Assembly (NCBI GenBank): GCA_015680685.1
Contig: MNCI01016470.1
Coordinates: forward strand, 558,950-622,949
Source: Gnetum montanum
Taxonomy: Eukaryota > Streptophyta > Gnetopsida > Gnetales > Gnetaceae
DNA length: 64,000 nt
Direction of reading: 5' to 3'
The notes beneath the pieces were generated by a model. The model was given only the letters and a program-made list of their open reading frames with translations, made no database searches and was not told the DNA's origin. Both the position numbers and the translations under genes were made by a program. Below are positions 1 to 10,098 of this stretch, piece after piece (positions within the stretch are counted from its first letter, which is position 1; every line of letters starts with the position of its first letter).

Positions 1-595
1 ATGTTTGATTTTGGAAGCCTTTTTTGGCAAATGAAGAGCTGTTTCCCATAGTTTTAAACCTTCCAAACACAATAGTGAAGTGAAATCTATCGCAAGGAAT
101 CCCAAGAATTAGTTTTTACTCCTTGCTCGATATAGTGCCTCAAGATCCTCAAAAGTTTAATTTTCAAATAACTTGAGCATACAATGTTCATTTTCAACAA
201 ATAAATAGTCGTTTCCAACATTTTTCATCCTTCTAAACTCAATGGTAAGGTTATATTTATCATATAAGTACCTAATAATTCATTGATACTATAAATTGTG
301 CCTAATGAATTTAACCTTTTTAGCACATTAAGATTACTATGGCATATCATTAGTTACATTGTTGGAGTCAGTGTTCTTAAGGGGGTTCGAAAGGCCATTA
401 AGAATTAGATAATATAGTTAAATATTACTAAAAATCAAGTAATGTAATTATATATTACTAAAATTAGATAATGTAGTTATTTAGTTGATGTAGTTGATTA
501 TCAGTTGATGTATTAGTTGGAGAATTAGTTGAGGAAATAGAAAAGTCTTCAACCATTAAGAAAAGGTATATTGATATATCCTGTAATCAAAACAT
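1..595 (+). repeat. 5' part of the left CCR4 retro-unit
   Basis: This stretch has no gene. It is the inverted counterpart of 62,340-62,965. Matching landmarks include the phrase around 100-125 (TTTTTACTCCTTGC, reversed at about 62,840) and the AT-rich run of ATATTACTAAAA and GTTGATGTA motifs at 410-525 (reversed at 62,390-62,530). Both copies are followed by the CCR4-like frame, so this is part of the same repeated unit. The window begins just past where the 5S-derived segment would be expected. Confidence 0.75.
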
Positions 596-1832
596 ATGGT
601 AGAACAACATGAGACTCAATATATTGTTTCAACTAGGAGTATGATACTCATGAAAAGAAATGATTCAAAAGAGAATCCAAAAATGAGAATGAAAGTTGCA
701 ATAAACAATGTGTTTGCAAGATCCCTAGTGAGTGAGAAACAACATTCGCTATGTCTACTATGGGCTTTGGATTGGTAGGAATATCGATACCCACACATTT
801 TAGCTCAGATACTAGATTTGGATGTTGATGTTTTATGCCTACAAGAAGTATTTCCATGGGAATTTCTATATCAATTCCAACCAAAATTTGGAAACATGGT
901 TATAGAGGTATTTATAAGCAAAAATATTATTGTAAAATTTCTTCTTTTGAGCCATATAGATTAACATATTATAGAAATCACAACATGGATGGTTATGCGA
1001 TCTTTTATAAAGAAGACAAGTTTGAATTGGTACAAATATTTGAATAAAGTTTAGAAAATATGATTTTTGAAATTCTAGAATTTCAAGTGATGGACAAGAA
1101 AGAATAGTTAAGATCTTAGAAAAATCACATACTCTTTGCACTAGTTCTAAAAGTTCATTTATCAAGAAGATGTGTATGCATGGTTAACACACATTTGATT
1201 GCCAAACCAACATGTTTAGATGTTAGACTATGTCAAGGAGCATATTTGATTAAGAAAATAGAAGAAAGTTTGAAGGATAAGTTATTCTTAAGTTATAACA
1301 ATCGAATTCCATTTATTCTTTGTGAAGACTTCAATGCAAAATTTGGAAGTAGTGTTTATTAATTCTTAATATATGGATCTGTAAAGGAATCTTTGGAAGA
1401 TGAACCTAACTTGAAGAAGATGTTTCCATCAATTTAACATGTAATTCCATTGACCATTGCATATTTTTCTTACTTTGAATATTCTATAGATAAATCAAAT
1501 TCTAGAATTCAGGAACATATGATGTTGATGGATAGCACTCATCAAGAACCATAGTTTACCAATTACTTTTCTATGATTAATGAGGATGGGTGAACAACAT
1601 TCTTAATTAAGGCCCTAGATTATATTTGGTATGATGTCTAATTTTTCAAAGTTACCAAGTTACTAGAATTATTTTTTAAATAAGAAGTTGATAAGAATCA
1701 AGATCAAGCCTTGTCATCTCGTACAAGACCATCTTATCATATACCACTTATGGTAGAATTGCAGTTACTTCCATCAATTCATAAGGTTGATCAAGATCAT
1801 GAACTATCTCATCCTTACTTTTATTGATGATC
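596..1832 (+). pseudogene. CCR4-type deadenylase pseudogene (endonuclease/exonuclease/phosphatase fold), intronless
   Basis: CCR4 is the poly(A) exonuclease of the CCR4-NOT complex that shortens mRNA tails. The frame opens near 596 and aligns in order with the catalytic domain of plant CCR4 homologues. It shows a SLCLLWALDW block, then LDVDVLCLQEV at about 806-838 with the metal-binding Glu, GYRGIYKQK, and MDGYAIFYKEDKFELV at about 984-1030. VNTHLIAKP and DVRLCQ follow at 1180-1240, then FILCEDFN at about 1313-1336 (normally CGDFN) and ALDYIWYD near 1612-1635. An SYHIPL block near the end stands for the catalytic SDHIPL. There is an in-frame stop after WALDW, a frameshift near 895, and several stops later, so it cannot encode a working enzyme. 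Plant CCR4 genes have introns and none interrupts this domain, so a processed, RNA-derived copy is inferred. The N-terminal leucine-rich repeats are absent. Confidence 0.85.
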
Positions 1833-2214
1833 TTATTATTTTATTCATTGTTTAATTTATATTTTAATTAGATAAAAAAAATATCTAAGGTAATAAAAGT
1901 TGGAAATAAAGAATTTTCTTTGCCTTCACTAGGATAACCAGATTCAAGGTATACCTTATGTGATCCTAGTTAGATTGGTGATTGGTGATTGGTAGATCTA
2001 TAATTTATCTCTTGTCATTATCTTGGAAAATGAGGTAAATAATAATAAAGTAATATTTAATTTTCCATATATTCTTCTCACATATATTTTTTTTGCAGAA
2101 TAAGCAAGAAACAACATCACGTTCAAAGGAGAAATCAAATTATTGAAGCATAGGATCATAATAGAAGCATTAGAGATGGAAAAAGATAGAGAAGGAAACC
2201 TAAGTGGGATAGAT
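1833..2214 (+). other. 3' segment of the CCR4 unit with possible intron and polypurine tract
   Basis: There is no long frame. The stretch is conserved in the inverted copy (60,675-61,083). At about 2,034-2,098 it holds an intron-like block: GAGGTAAAT, AT-rich sequence, then a T-run and GCAG. The second copy has an even better donor (GAAGTAAGT) but its acceptor is changed to GCAA. Just before the LTR lies the purine-rich AAACCTAAGTGGGATAGAT (about 2,197-2,214), in the place of a polypurine tract. This sets the LTR that follows as a 3' LTR on the plus strand. Confidence 0.5.
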
Positions 2215-2788
2215 TGTTACATCCTCATTCCCAAATGATGTTGTTGCCTAATGAAGATCGTCTCTCTTCATAAAAAGTGTTATTATTATCTTAATAAGAC
2301 CCAAAGGGTAGTTGTGATTAACACTTGAAAGGACATGTTGTAATAATGGATTTGTCTCTCAAGGTGATCTTTGGGGGTTTGACTTAAGGCATTTATACTT
2401 GAGGTTAGAGTTTGTGCCAGCATGGAGGGGTGGAGCCAATACAAGCAAGTCATGGGAAGCCAGGTGAAGTGGGACAGGAAGTGGACTAGCCATCCCTTCT
2501 AGCAGGATTATAAGCCTAACCATGATGGTAGTTCTAGATTGCCTCTAAGGGATAGATGGCAAAGAAAGAAAACTCCAAGGAATACACTTAGAGCATAATT
2601 CAATTATGCTATTCCATATTAATAAATCATTCTTTTCTTTCTCTTTTTGCATTTTTCCTATTATTTCCTTTATACATAATGTTGAATATCATATATATTT
2701 CACATTTGGTATATTTTCTTCATACGCATAATGTCTAATATATCATATATTTAACATTTGCCCTAACATCTAGGAATAGGATGTCACA
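2215..2788 (+). repeat. 3' LTR of the CCR4 retro-unit
   Basis: This 574-bp block starts TGTTACATCC and ends GGATGTCACA, near-perfect inverted ends of an LTR. It is the inverted counterpart of 60,071-60,674 and is related to 42,988-43,500. The flanking purine tract lies on its left, so it is the 3' LTR of a plus-strand element. No matching 5' LTR is inside the window. Confidence 0.8.
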
Positions 2789-2860
2789 AGGAGGATGGGA
2801 TTATACTAGAGAAAGAGTTATTTTCTATGTCAAGTGCTAGATAGGGGAAGGTTACATGGT

Positions 2861-3732
2861 TGATGAATTGCAAAATTTTTGTTGTATTGACAAGCATGCA
2901 TCAATGCATTCCTATCTATGGGAATGCATCAACACATCCCTATCGACACATGAGTTGATTCATTGATGTGGTGTCTGAGTCTACCTATATAAATGTGTGT
3001 ACCCATCACATTTATGGCATTAGATAGCTAATAGCTTAGCTGAGTTCTTGTAGTTTCTTCCTATAAGAGCTAGAATATTTTCTTAGTGCCCACAGTAGAA
3101 TTAAAGGATTGTACAGATCCTTATTCGAGCACAAATGTACTTAGACACATTGATGTGATGGCAAGAAAGACAAGATTATTGAAATACCTTGTTGCACTTG
3201 GAATAATTTAATGTTTACTTTAATGAACTTTAAATTCATGTTTCTTAATTAAATAATTAATTAATGCACTTAAGTAATACACATAAGTATGATCACCTCA
3301 AGCATACCGTTAATGCTTGGTAATCCCAATAGTGTGGTTACTTAGCACACCCTATAGTATAACACTCGGTAACCTAGTAGCATCATGACGAGTTTAGGAT
3401 GTGCATGGAGGATGGGCCTAGATACTTATATTAGGAAATAGAATAAGGCATCAAATAGATACTTTGATTAGTTTCCAATTAATTACTCTATTCCACACTT
3501 AGGATAATTAAAATAAAAATACAAAAATCTATACAAATCTTGTGCCATAGCTCTCACTTAATTGTAGAGTAGCACTAAAACAAGTGAAGCCAAGAAGAAA
3601 ATGATCATGTCTATAGGTCACTGTATTTGCTATTGGCATTTGAAGAGCTAAAGTCCATGGAATTCAACCATATCACTAGTGTAATGATTGTAATTTGTAT
3701 GGTTAGGCATAGGTACTACTCACTGCTCATCA
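2861..3732 (+). repeat. Solo LTR of the B/C Athila-like family (D)
   Basis: This 872-bp block starts TGATGAATTG and ends CTGCTCATCA. It follows the LTRs of elements B and C through their whole length, including the phrases on the CTTGGTAATCCCA theme, the ATTCAACCATATCA block and the TATATAAAT box near 2,988. No primer site follows it and no polypurine tract precedes it, so it is a solo LTR. The flanking 5-mers (ATGGT and ACAAC) do not match, so the target duplication is lost or the locus was rearranged. The stretch 2,789-2,860 before it shows nothing recognisable. Confidence 0.75.
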
Positions 3733-3736
3733 ACAA

Positions 3737-4718
3737 CCTTTCTACCCCTCTTAGAATACTATTGGTATAACTAATGGCATACTAGGGGTTAACAACTTGG
3801 GATTATCTGTTTGTAGAGACTAAGCACCTAATCGTAAGATCCAAGATGGTCCATGAGGTTATATTTTTTAATCCTAATAATTAAATTGTTAGGCATGGTT
3901 AGTTAGTCTAAGTTATGGTTTCTTAAGGCACAATTTAGGCTATTACCTAATTATCAAGTGTCCAAATGGTTAATTTAACCTTATCATTAAGCTGAAAAGC
4001 TTGAAAAATATTAGAAATAAATCTTCTATCTCAAAAATAGACATCATTTATTTTTGTTATGTTAAATTTAGTCTTCAAGGATTTTGAGACAATTTTTGGG
4101 CAAGGAGTAAAAACAAATTTTTAAAGATTGTGGGATAGCTTTAACTTTTCCATTATGTCCAAAAGATTGAAATCTACTGAACATGACTCTTCATTTGTAA
4201 ATAAGAATTTCATAATCAAAAGTTATGGTCTTTGAAGTCTAAAAAGGTTTGGGCACAAAATTTGAGACTTTTCAAGTAGTCACTCATCCTAGTACTACTC
4301 TAGGACAAGCATGCTTAATTATAAAATTTTTATCTTAATTTGTATCAATCCATCAATTTTATTAGTTAGTCAAATTTGAAAGTATTTTAAAATTTAAAAT
4401 TTTCTTCTACTCATGTAAACATAAAATTCAAATTTTTCCATTGTTTGATGACTTTTGGGATTTTGTGTCAATTGATGAAATTTTAAAAATTTCACATCAA
4501 TTGATAGATTTTTCTAAAAAAAAATTCATTAACTAACAACAAAATTTCATATTCCAAAATCATCATAGAAGGTAATATCTAATAGTGGTAATAGTGGTAA
4601 AGATCACTAAAGGAAGCTATATCCAATGATGCTCATGGTAGTTAAGGTTGTTGGAGGAGGAAATATTTGACAATACTTACAGTGGCCAAGGTCACTAGAG
4701 GAAGTAGCATATGATAGT
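3737..4718 (-). repeat. Third, partial copy of the 5S-containing repeat
   Basis: From ACCTTTCTACCCCTCTTAG onward this matches 62,543 to about 63,250 in the same orientation, and matches 1-390 in inverted orientation. It contains the 5S-derived segment and the AT-rich sequence beyond it. It lacks the CCR4 part: its left side stops at the solo LTR D. Element B begins immediately after it. There is no reading frame of note. Confidence 0.65.
4251..4334 (-). repeat. 5S rRNA-derived segment (degenerate)
   Basis: Read on the minus strand, this resembles the 3' two-thirds of plant 5S rRNA: AATTAAGCATGCTTG, then AGTAGTACTAGGATG, then GTGAC and a degenerate tail ending in TGTGCCC. These are the sites of the A box, intermediate element and C box of the 5S internal promoter. 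Several changes make it a derived copy, not a 5S gene. Cassandra-type TRIM elements are known to carry such segments in their LTRs, which is the likeliest class; a 5S-derived SINE is the alternative. Confidence 0.75.
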
Positions 4719-4812
4719 TGATGAGTCGCATTAAGTTAGATGTGTCAACAAGGCCCTATCAACACAGTGTCATGTGTTGGCTATAAATACAAACTTGTAG
4801 CCACATTTATGG
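4719..4812 (+). repeat. 5' LTR of element B, first part (U3 start)
   Basis: It starts TGATGAGTCGCATTAAG like the 3' LTR of B (TGATGAGTCATGTTAAG at 29,000) and runs to the CATTTATGG that B's 3' LTR has at 29,160-29,168. It includes the TATAAATA box at about 4,782. The LTR is cut here by element A and resumes at 13,876. Confidence 0.85.
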
Positions 4813-5676
4813 TGATAAATCATGGTTTTCCAAGCCCCAATATTAGATCCTCGATATTGAGTATGTGATATCGTAGCCTAGATAATGATATTGAATACAC
4901 GATATTGTGAGTCCTGTGTAGGCCTATAAATACAACATTTGAATGCACAAGAAAGGGAGGAGTTGGTAAGTCTTAGGGTAGAGTCCTTTTGTCAATTTTT
5001 AGTTAATTTTGGTTCTTTCCCCAGTGCATGCCTACAGTGTGATGATTGTAATTGTATGGAACCTTTATTCGAGTGTGACGTACTTGGACATGCACATGAT
5101 CAACAATCAAGATCAAGATTACTCCATCATTGCAGCATTCACTTAGCTTATAATTACTTTAATTGTTAATTATTTATTTTTGTATTTCTAGTTCATATTT
5201 CCTTTATTATCATTTAAACTTCATGTTGATTAACAAGGAATGAGTAGGACTTAATCACAAACATTTAAGTGTAACTACTTGGTAACCCAGTAGTGTATCT
5301 AGGAGTGCTCAAGTAATGTGGGCTTGGTAATCCTAGAAGTAGTACACAAGGTTCAAGATGCATATGGATGATTAAGGATGAATTCTCATTACACTTAGGA
5401 TAACATATATTTCATTTTCCATTGTCCATTAGCTTAATTAATATTTTTCTCCATTGTCTTTAGGATTAGCATTAGTTTAGGATTCCATCATTCACCTCAC
5501 TCTGGACTAAACCATACATGACAAAACAAATACTAGTCTAAGAAGGAAGACAGCGAGCTGCAATCAATGTGTAACTATCTAGATACCACAACTAGTCCAT
5601 TTGCAGAGTTCGACTAGATCATGCATACATGCTCATATTCATATGGTTGAGTGTAGGGGTACCTTAGCACTAATCA
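4813..5676 (+). repeat. 5' LTR of element A
   Basis: It starts TGATAAATCATGG and ends GCACTAATCA. The U3 start holds several GATATT/GATATC palindromes followed by the CCTATAAATACAAC box near 4,922. It pairs with 13,007-13,870, which has the same length. Confidence 0.9.
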
Positions 5677-5677
5677 T

Positions 5678-5698
5678 TGGTGTCGTTGCTAGGGATGG
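5678..5698 (+). promoter_or_regulatory. Primer binding site of element A (tRNA-Asp-like)
   Basis: TGGTGTCGTTGCTAGGGATG directly follows the LTR. It differs from the complement of the 3' end of plant tRNA-Asp (TGGCGCCGTTGCCGGGGATC) mainly by C-to-T or G-to-A changes. Athila-type elements are known to use tRNA-Asp. Elements B and C have more decayed versions. Confidence 0.75.
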
Positions 5699-5808
5699 TG
5701 CTAGTTATCTAGATTGGTTATATCATCCAAGATTTTTGTAAAGAAGTATTAACAATATATCTTTTGAAAAGAAATTAATTATAATTAAGTCACACACAAT
5801 TCACAACA

Positions 5809-8140
5809 ATGTCTCTCTCACAAGACTATGATACTGCAACTTCTAGCGAGACAATTCATTGGAGAACCAATGAAATATATGATGATGAAGATGAAGTTTA
5901 GAGTAATCAATCTTATGTAGGGGTCTCCTATGTTCATGAACACCCCAATGGTACTCTAGGACTTTTGTCATCCAACTTTGACACCTCTAGTGAGGATGGG
6001 ACATCCCATAAAGCGAGGGGGCTAGTAAGGCCTAGGACCTTCTTAAGGGCTAACAAAAGTTTATTTGGGGATGATTGGAAGACTTAAAATAGTCATGATG
6101 AGTCTTCCAGCTCTTTCTCTTCCTCTATTCCTTCAATGTTGGGTCATGACATAGATGACCATCTCTCAAGGGGTCAACATAGAAATAAAACTTGAGTCCA
6201 TGGGCAAAGTCAGGAATGCCAACATGAATGAAGAAAACATCAACTTAACTAACAAATTCATAACCTACCTAGTGACGATGAACCCCTACTGGCCACTAAA
6301 AACCTAATGCATATACAAGAGGCTATTCAAATATCTAGTAGGCATTGTAAGGAAAGCCGTCTACCCAGGCTTGACTTAAATAAATTTCCTAAGTTTTTGG
6401 GATGCTATGATTTAGATCCACAACATCATTTACAAGCCTTTTATGATGCTTATGCATGGAAAAATATTGATAATAGGTGGAAAAAAATTAAGCTCTTTCC
6501 TATGACACTCATTGGCCATGCAAAAATATGGTATAGGTGCTTAAAGCCGAAATAAATTCACAATTGGCCGACAATGGTAGAACTCTTCACTAAAAGATAT
6601 CAAACCTATGCAAGAGTGTTAGCTTGAGGACACAAATCCAAGAGTGGAAACAAGGGAAACATGAACCCTTGGACATGGCCTTAGAAAGATACTATTCATT
6701 GTTAAAAAATTGCCTAGGCCATGGGTTCTCTAAGGAAGGGATAATGTATCACATCATGGATGGGCTTCGTAATGAAACAAGGGAGACCTTAGGGATGTAT
6801 GACTCATGTCAACTATATGAGCTATAAACCCACCAATTCCAAGAGCTTATCAAGTGGGCAGCAAAATAAAAAGGAGAAATAGATAAATAGGAGAATGTTG
6901 AAAGCTCTCAATAGGACCAAAATCTCAAAATAGCAAAGGTCCATGATCATGAAGAGGAGAAATCAACTCACCTCAAGGAGGTGGAATCATCTTTGCCAAT
7001 ACTATAATCAATAGATGAAATTGAGGAAAAGATCAATAAGATGATGGAATGGGTACATGAAAAATGTGAAGAATATGCTAATGTTATTAGAGGTGGAACC
7101 ATGCCAAACTCAGAAACAAGAAATGACACCAAGTGACAATTGGAAAGAAGGGTTGAAGAAAATAAGGATAACAGCTTAACTGCAAATCACCTGTATCAAT
7201 GTGACATTTGTCTATATGATCACCTCAAAGGCCAATGCCTAATCTTGTTACATTTACATGAGAATTGGGAAGGAATGTTACATCCATATTTTGTATAGAA
7301 ATACGAGGTTCAACCATAGTGGAAAAAAATCCCAATCTTGGGGGAGGCCACCGTCAAATTGGTCACACCTTTCATACCATCCAAACCCAAGTTCTTATTA
7401 TGTTTAGCACTCTATTTCCCCGACTAGGTCAACATCCTCTATTTCACCACATCATTATCATTCTCCTAAGTCTTATCAACCCATTTCCTCTCCAACAAGA
7501 TCATCACCTCATGTTCCTTACACTTCTCCTCAACCTTAATATTCTCATCATTCACCTCCTTCTACATCACCACCAGTTGTGCTAGAAGGTTTTTCACCAC
7601 AGCACCAACCCACGAATGTTACTTGTGCTACTACTATCAATAGCAGTCGAGGTCCTCCACAATGTTAAAAGTGTCCTTTCTTTAGGCATGACCATAGAAA
7701 GAGATAGCATAATTCTGAAACCACTGCATCCACCAACTCAGCCTAAGTCCAGCACTGTGATGTATCTTCTCCTTCGAACTCAACACCTCTTGTTACCTTA
7801 TCAAGGCCACCAATCAACACTCCAACAACAATGTGGCCCAATGAATATAACCACATAGGGGGACATATTGATCCTTGCATACCATCTTACGGTCACGGGT
7901 GCCATAGTTGGTCAACTCCTTATCACATGAGCACATCTTATAATTTACACCAGTATGCCAACTTTAATCAAGTGTGTGAACCCCAAGTTGGCTACATTCT
8001 AGCTACCACATCAAAAAACACCCAGTGGTTTAGATATGACTAGAATCCAATATTTTCCACATATATGGATTTGCATTTTCCATTTATTAATTCTATCCAT
8101 GCTCAAAAGTTTAGTTATGGGGGATATCCTCCATTTTAAC
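5809..8140 (+). pseudogene. Degenerate gag of element A
   Basis: The start codon at 5,809 (MSLSQDYDTATSSE) opens a Ser- and Asp-rich N-terminus. The capsid-like domain lies at about 6,307-6,830 with LDLNKFPKFLGCYDLDPQHH, KIWYRCL, then KQGKHEPLDMAL and IMDGL. This is the retrotransposon-gag pattern, and it parallels B (about 18,560-19,060) and C (about 31,160-31,620). The C-terminal part (7,265-8,140) is rich in Pro, Tyr and His. It ends with YGGYPPF and a stop near 8,138, with no protease after it. Frameshifts and stops occur, often at expected Gln codons. Gag would form the particle that packages element RNA. Confidence 0.75.
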
Positions 8141-9504
8141 AAACAAAATTAGTAAATTTTTTTTTCTTTCCTATGATTTTACAATTTTTTATTTTCCAAT
8201 TTTTCATTTCTAATTTTTTGTTTTATCTTTTTGAGGTTAATCTCATTAGTCAATAAAATACTCATGTGACTTGTTGGCTAAGGTGTTGTTCTATGCTATC
8301 AAGTCTCAGGTGATTAATTATTTGGACAGTGAGCCCACAACATCCACCCTCTTGTTTTATTAATAAGATGTTCTACTCTGGGTATGATGATATTCTTTTC
8401 ATCATTAAAACTTAAAGTAATTTTGTGCTCATTATGCCCAGAGTGAAGAATAATAGACTAAGAGGGAATGGCCACGATGTGATATCAAGGGAACTTGTGG
8501 ATTCTCTTTGGTGACATCTATATGTCCTATCATGCAGCTTGGTTGTACTAAATCCTTATAGATCTAATGAAAAATGGAAGTAAGAGTAATAAAGAAACTC
8601 AATAAATAACCTTAATGCTGGTCTAGGGATCCCACTAGAAAGACATGTACCCATGCCTGATGTTGGCAGCTTCTCCAGTTCACTGTTGGAAAAGAAAAAG
8701 TGCCAAAGTAGCCAGAAAAAAGAAATCAAGAAAAATGTGTTGTAAAGAAATTGCAAATCACCCCTCCCTTAGAAAAAATACCAAGCGATCATCCACCTTG
8801 CTATCATGGTGCTATTACGGTTGTCCATCATTGGATGAAATAATGCAATGTCACTAATCAGAGGCATGGACTTGGTCTTGATTTTGAAGTGAAGGGCTAA
8901 TGATACATTAATCACATTCCCCACACTCAAGGATTCATTATGTCCAGGGTTAGTTACCTCATGTCCCGATCTCTGCAAACCCTTATATGATTTTTTTCAC
9001 CTTACTATCTAAGTATTTCTAACTTGTGTCTTTTGTGGCATAGAACTCATACCTCGTCACAGTGGTATCTACATGTGTGTGTTTTGTTGCACTGGTATGG
9101 ATTGCATTTAACCCTTTTTATTCCTATGGACATTTTAACGTGTGGTTACATAAGGGCATGATAGGTAGGAACTTGCTGTGGGGAGGACCCACTTACATAA
9201 CTTTTGTAATTTTCACTCTTTGCACATCACCACATCATCTTACACCCTCCAAGTATTGCATTATTACAATTATCTTTCCCTTTGTCATCATTTTAAATTC
9301 TAATGTTTCTATGCACCACAACATGTCCTTTTTTCTCATCCTATTCATGAATTTCATTGTTAAATTCCACTTCATTACACTCTTGATGCCTTCAGGTCTC
9401 TTCAAAGTTATCCTAGATCTTTCAACTTAACCTTAACTCCTTCATTTCTTGCCTTGCAAATTCGAAAATTTATCAATTCTACCAAGTACCCTATTTCAAA
9501 AGGG
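8141..9504 (+). other. Non-coding spacer of element A
   Basis: This corresponds to the post-integrase spacers of B (23,761-25,427) and C (36,276-37,902). A shared landmark is the phrase near 9,178-9,200 (GTGGGGAGGACCCACTTACAT), which matches 25,157 and 37,598. A decayed version of a conserved short frame lies at about 8,605-8,670 (LERHVPMPD). Pol seems to have been removed cleanly between the gag stop and this spacer. Confidence 0.6.
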
Positions 9505-9590
9505 ATGTGATATCAGGTACTCAATATTAGGTCTAATGTGATATCAGGTACACGCTAGCAGGTATGTGATATCGTGTCTATAAAAATTAT
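9505..9590 (+). promoter_or_regulatory. Internal U3-like palindrome array with TATA-like box (element A)
   Basis: GATATCAGGTACTC, CAATATTAGG, GATATCAGGTACAC and GATATCGTG occur in a row, followed by CTATAAAA at about 9,579-9,586. The same GATATCAGGTAC and GATATCG phrases are in A's 3' LTR at 13,047-13,075, also upstream of a CCTATAAATA box. The array lies about 510 bp before the aORF start. A second promoter for the aORF is inferred; what is seen is the sequence likeness and order. Confidence 0.5.
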
Positions 9591-10098
9591 ATATATGGAC
9601 CCCCATGCACGTCAACATCATTTTTCACTATTCATGCAAGGGGAGTTGTTGAAATTTTCTTCCACAAATTTTCTAGCTTGCACACTCATCATTCAAACAT
9701 CAATAACTTGCTTATTAATGCTCTGATTCACATTTTGATTAAACCTGCTTAAACCTAGAGTGTTTAACTTAGTCGTGGGGGAAGGGTACACTTCAAGTTG
9801 CACATAGTTTTTTTGAAATTTTTCATTGCCTGAAGGATATTATCAAGGGTAAGTGACCCTAAAACAACTAAAAACATTGCCAAATTAATTTTATTTCTTC
9901 ACCCATACCATGAAAATTATTTTTTGAAGTTACCTAATCAAAATTGGGCCCAATATCAAAATTTTTAGGGGAATTTTTGTGAAAATCTCTAACTCTGAAT
10001 CACACTAAGCAAGAACTGAATCTATTAAGGGAAAGGAGTAAGGTATTAATCTAATTTTGTGAATAGCCTTACTGATAATCAACCCCATGTGATTGCAG

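Noticed and set aside
2861-3732. D as the 5' LTR of a complete element
   Set aside because: No primer site follows and the next sequence is the 5S-type repeat, so it is a solo LTR.
4251-4334. A functional 5S rRNA gene
   Set aside because: Only the 3' two-thirds is recognisable and conserved promoter and stem positions are changed. It is a derived segment in a repeat.
9062-9430. 122-codon plus-strand frame with hydrophobic segments, possibly a membrane protein
   Set aside because: It lies in the spacer of A. B and C have related DNA at the same place (25,157 and 37,598 regions) but do not keep this frame, so the hydrophobicity reflects T-rich DNA.
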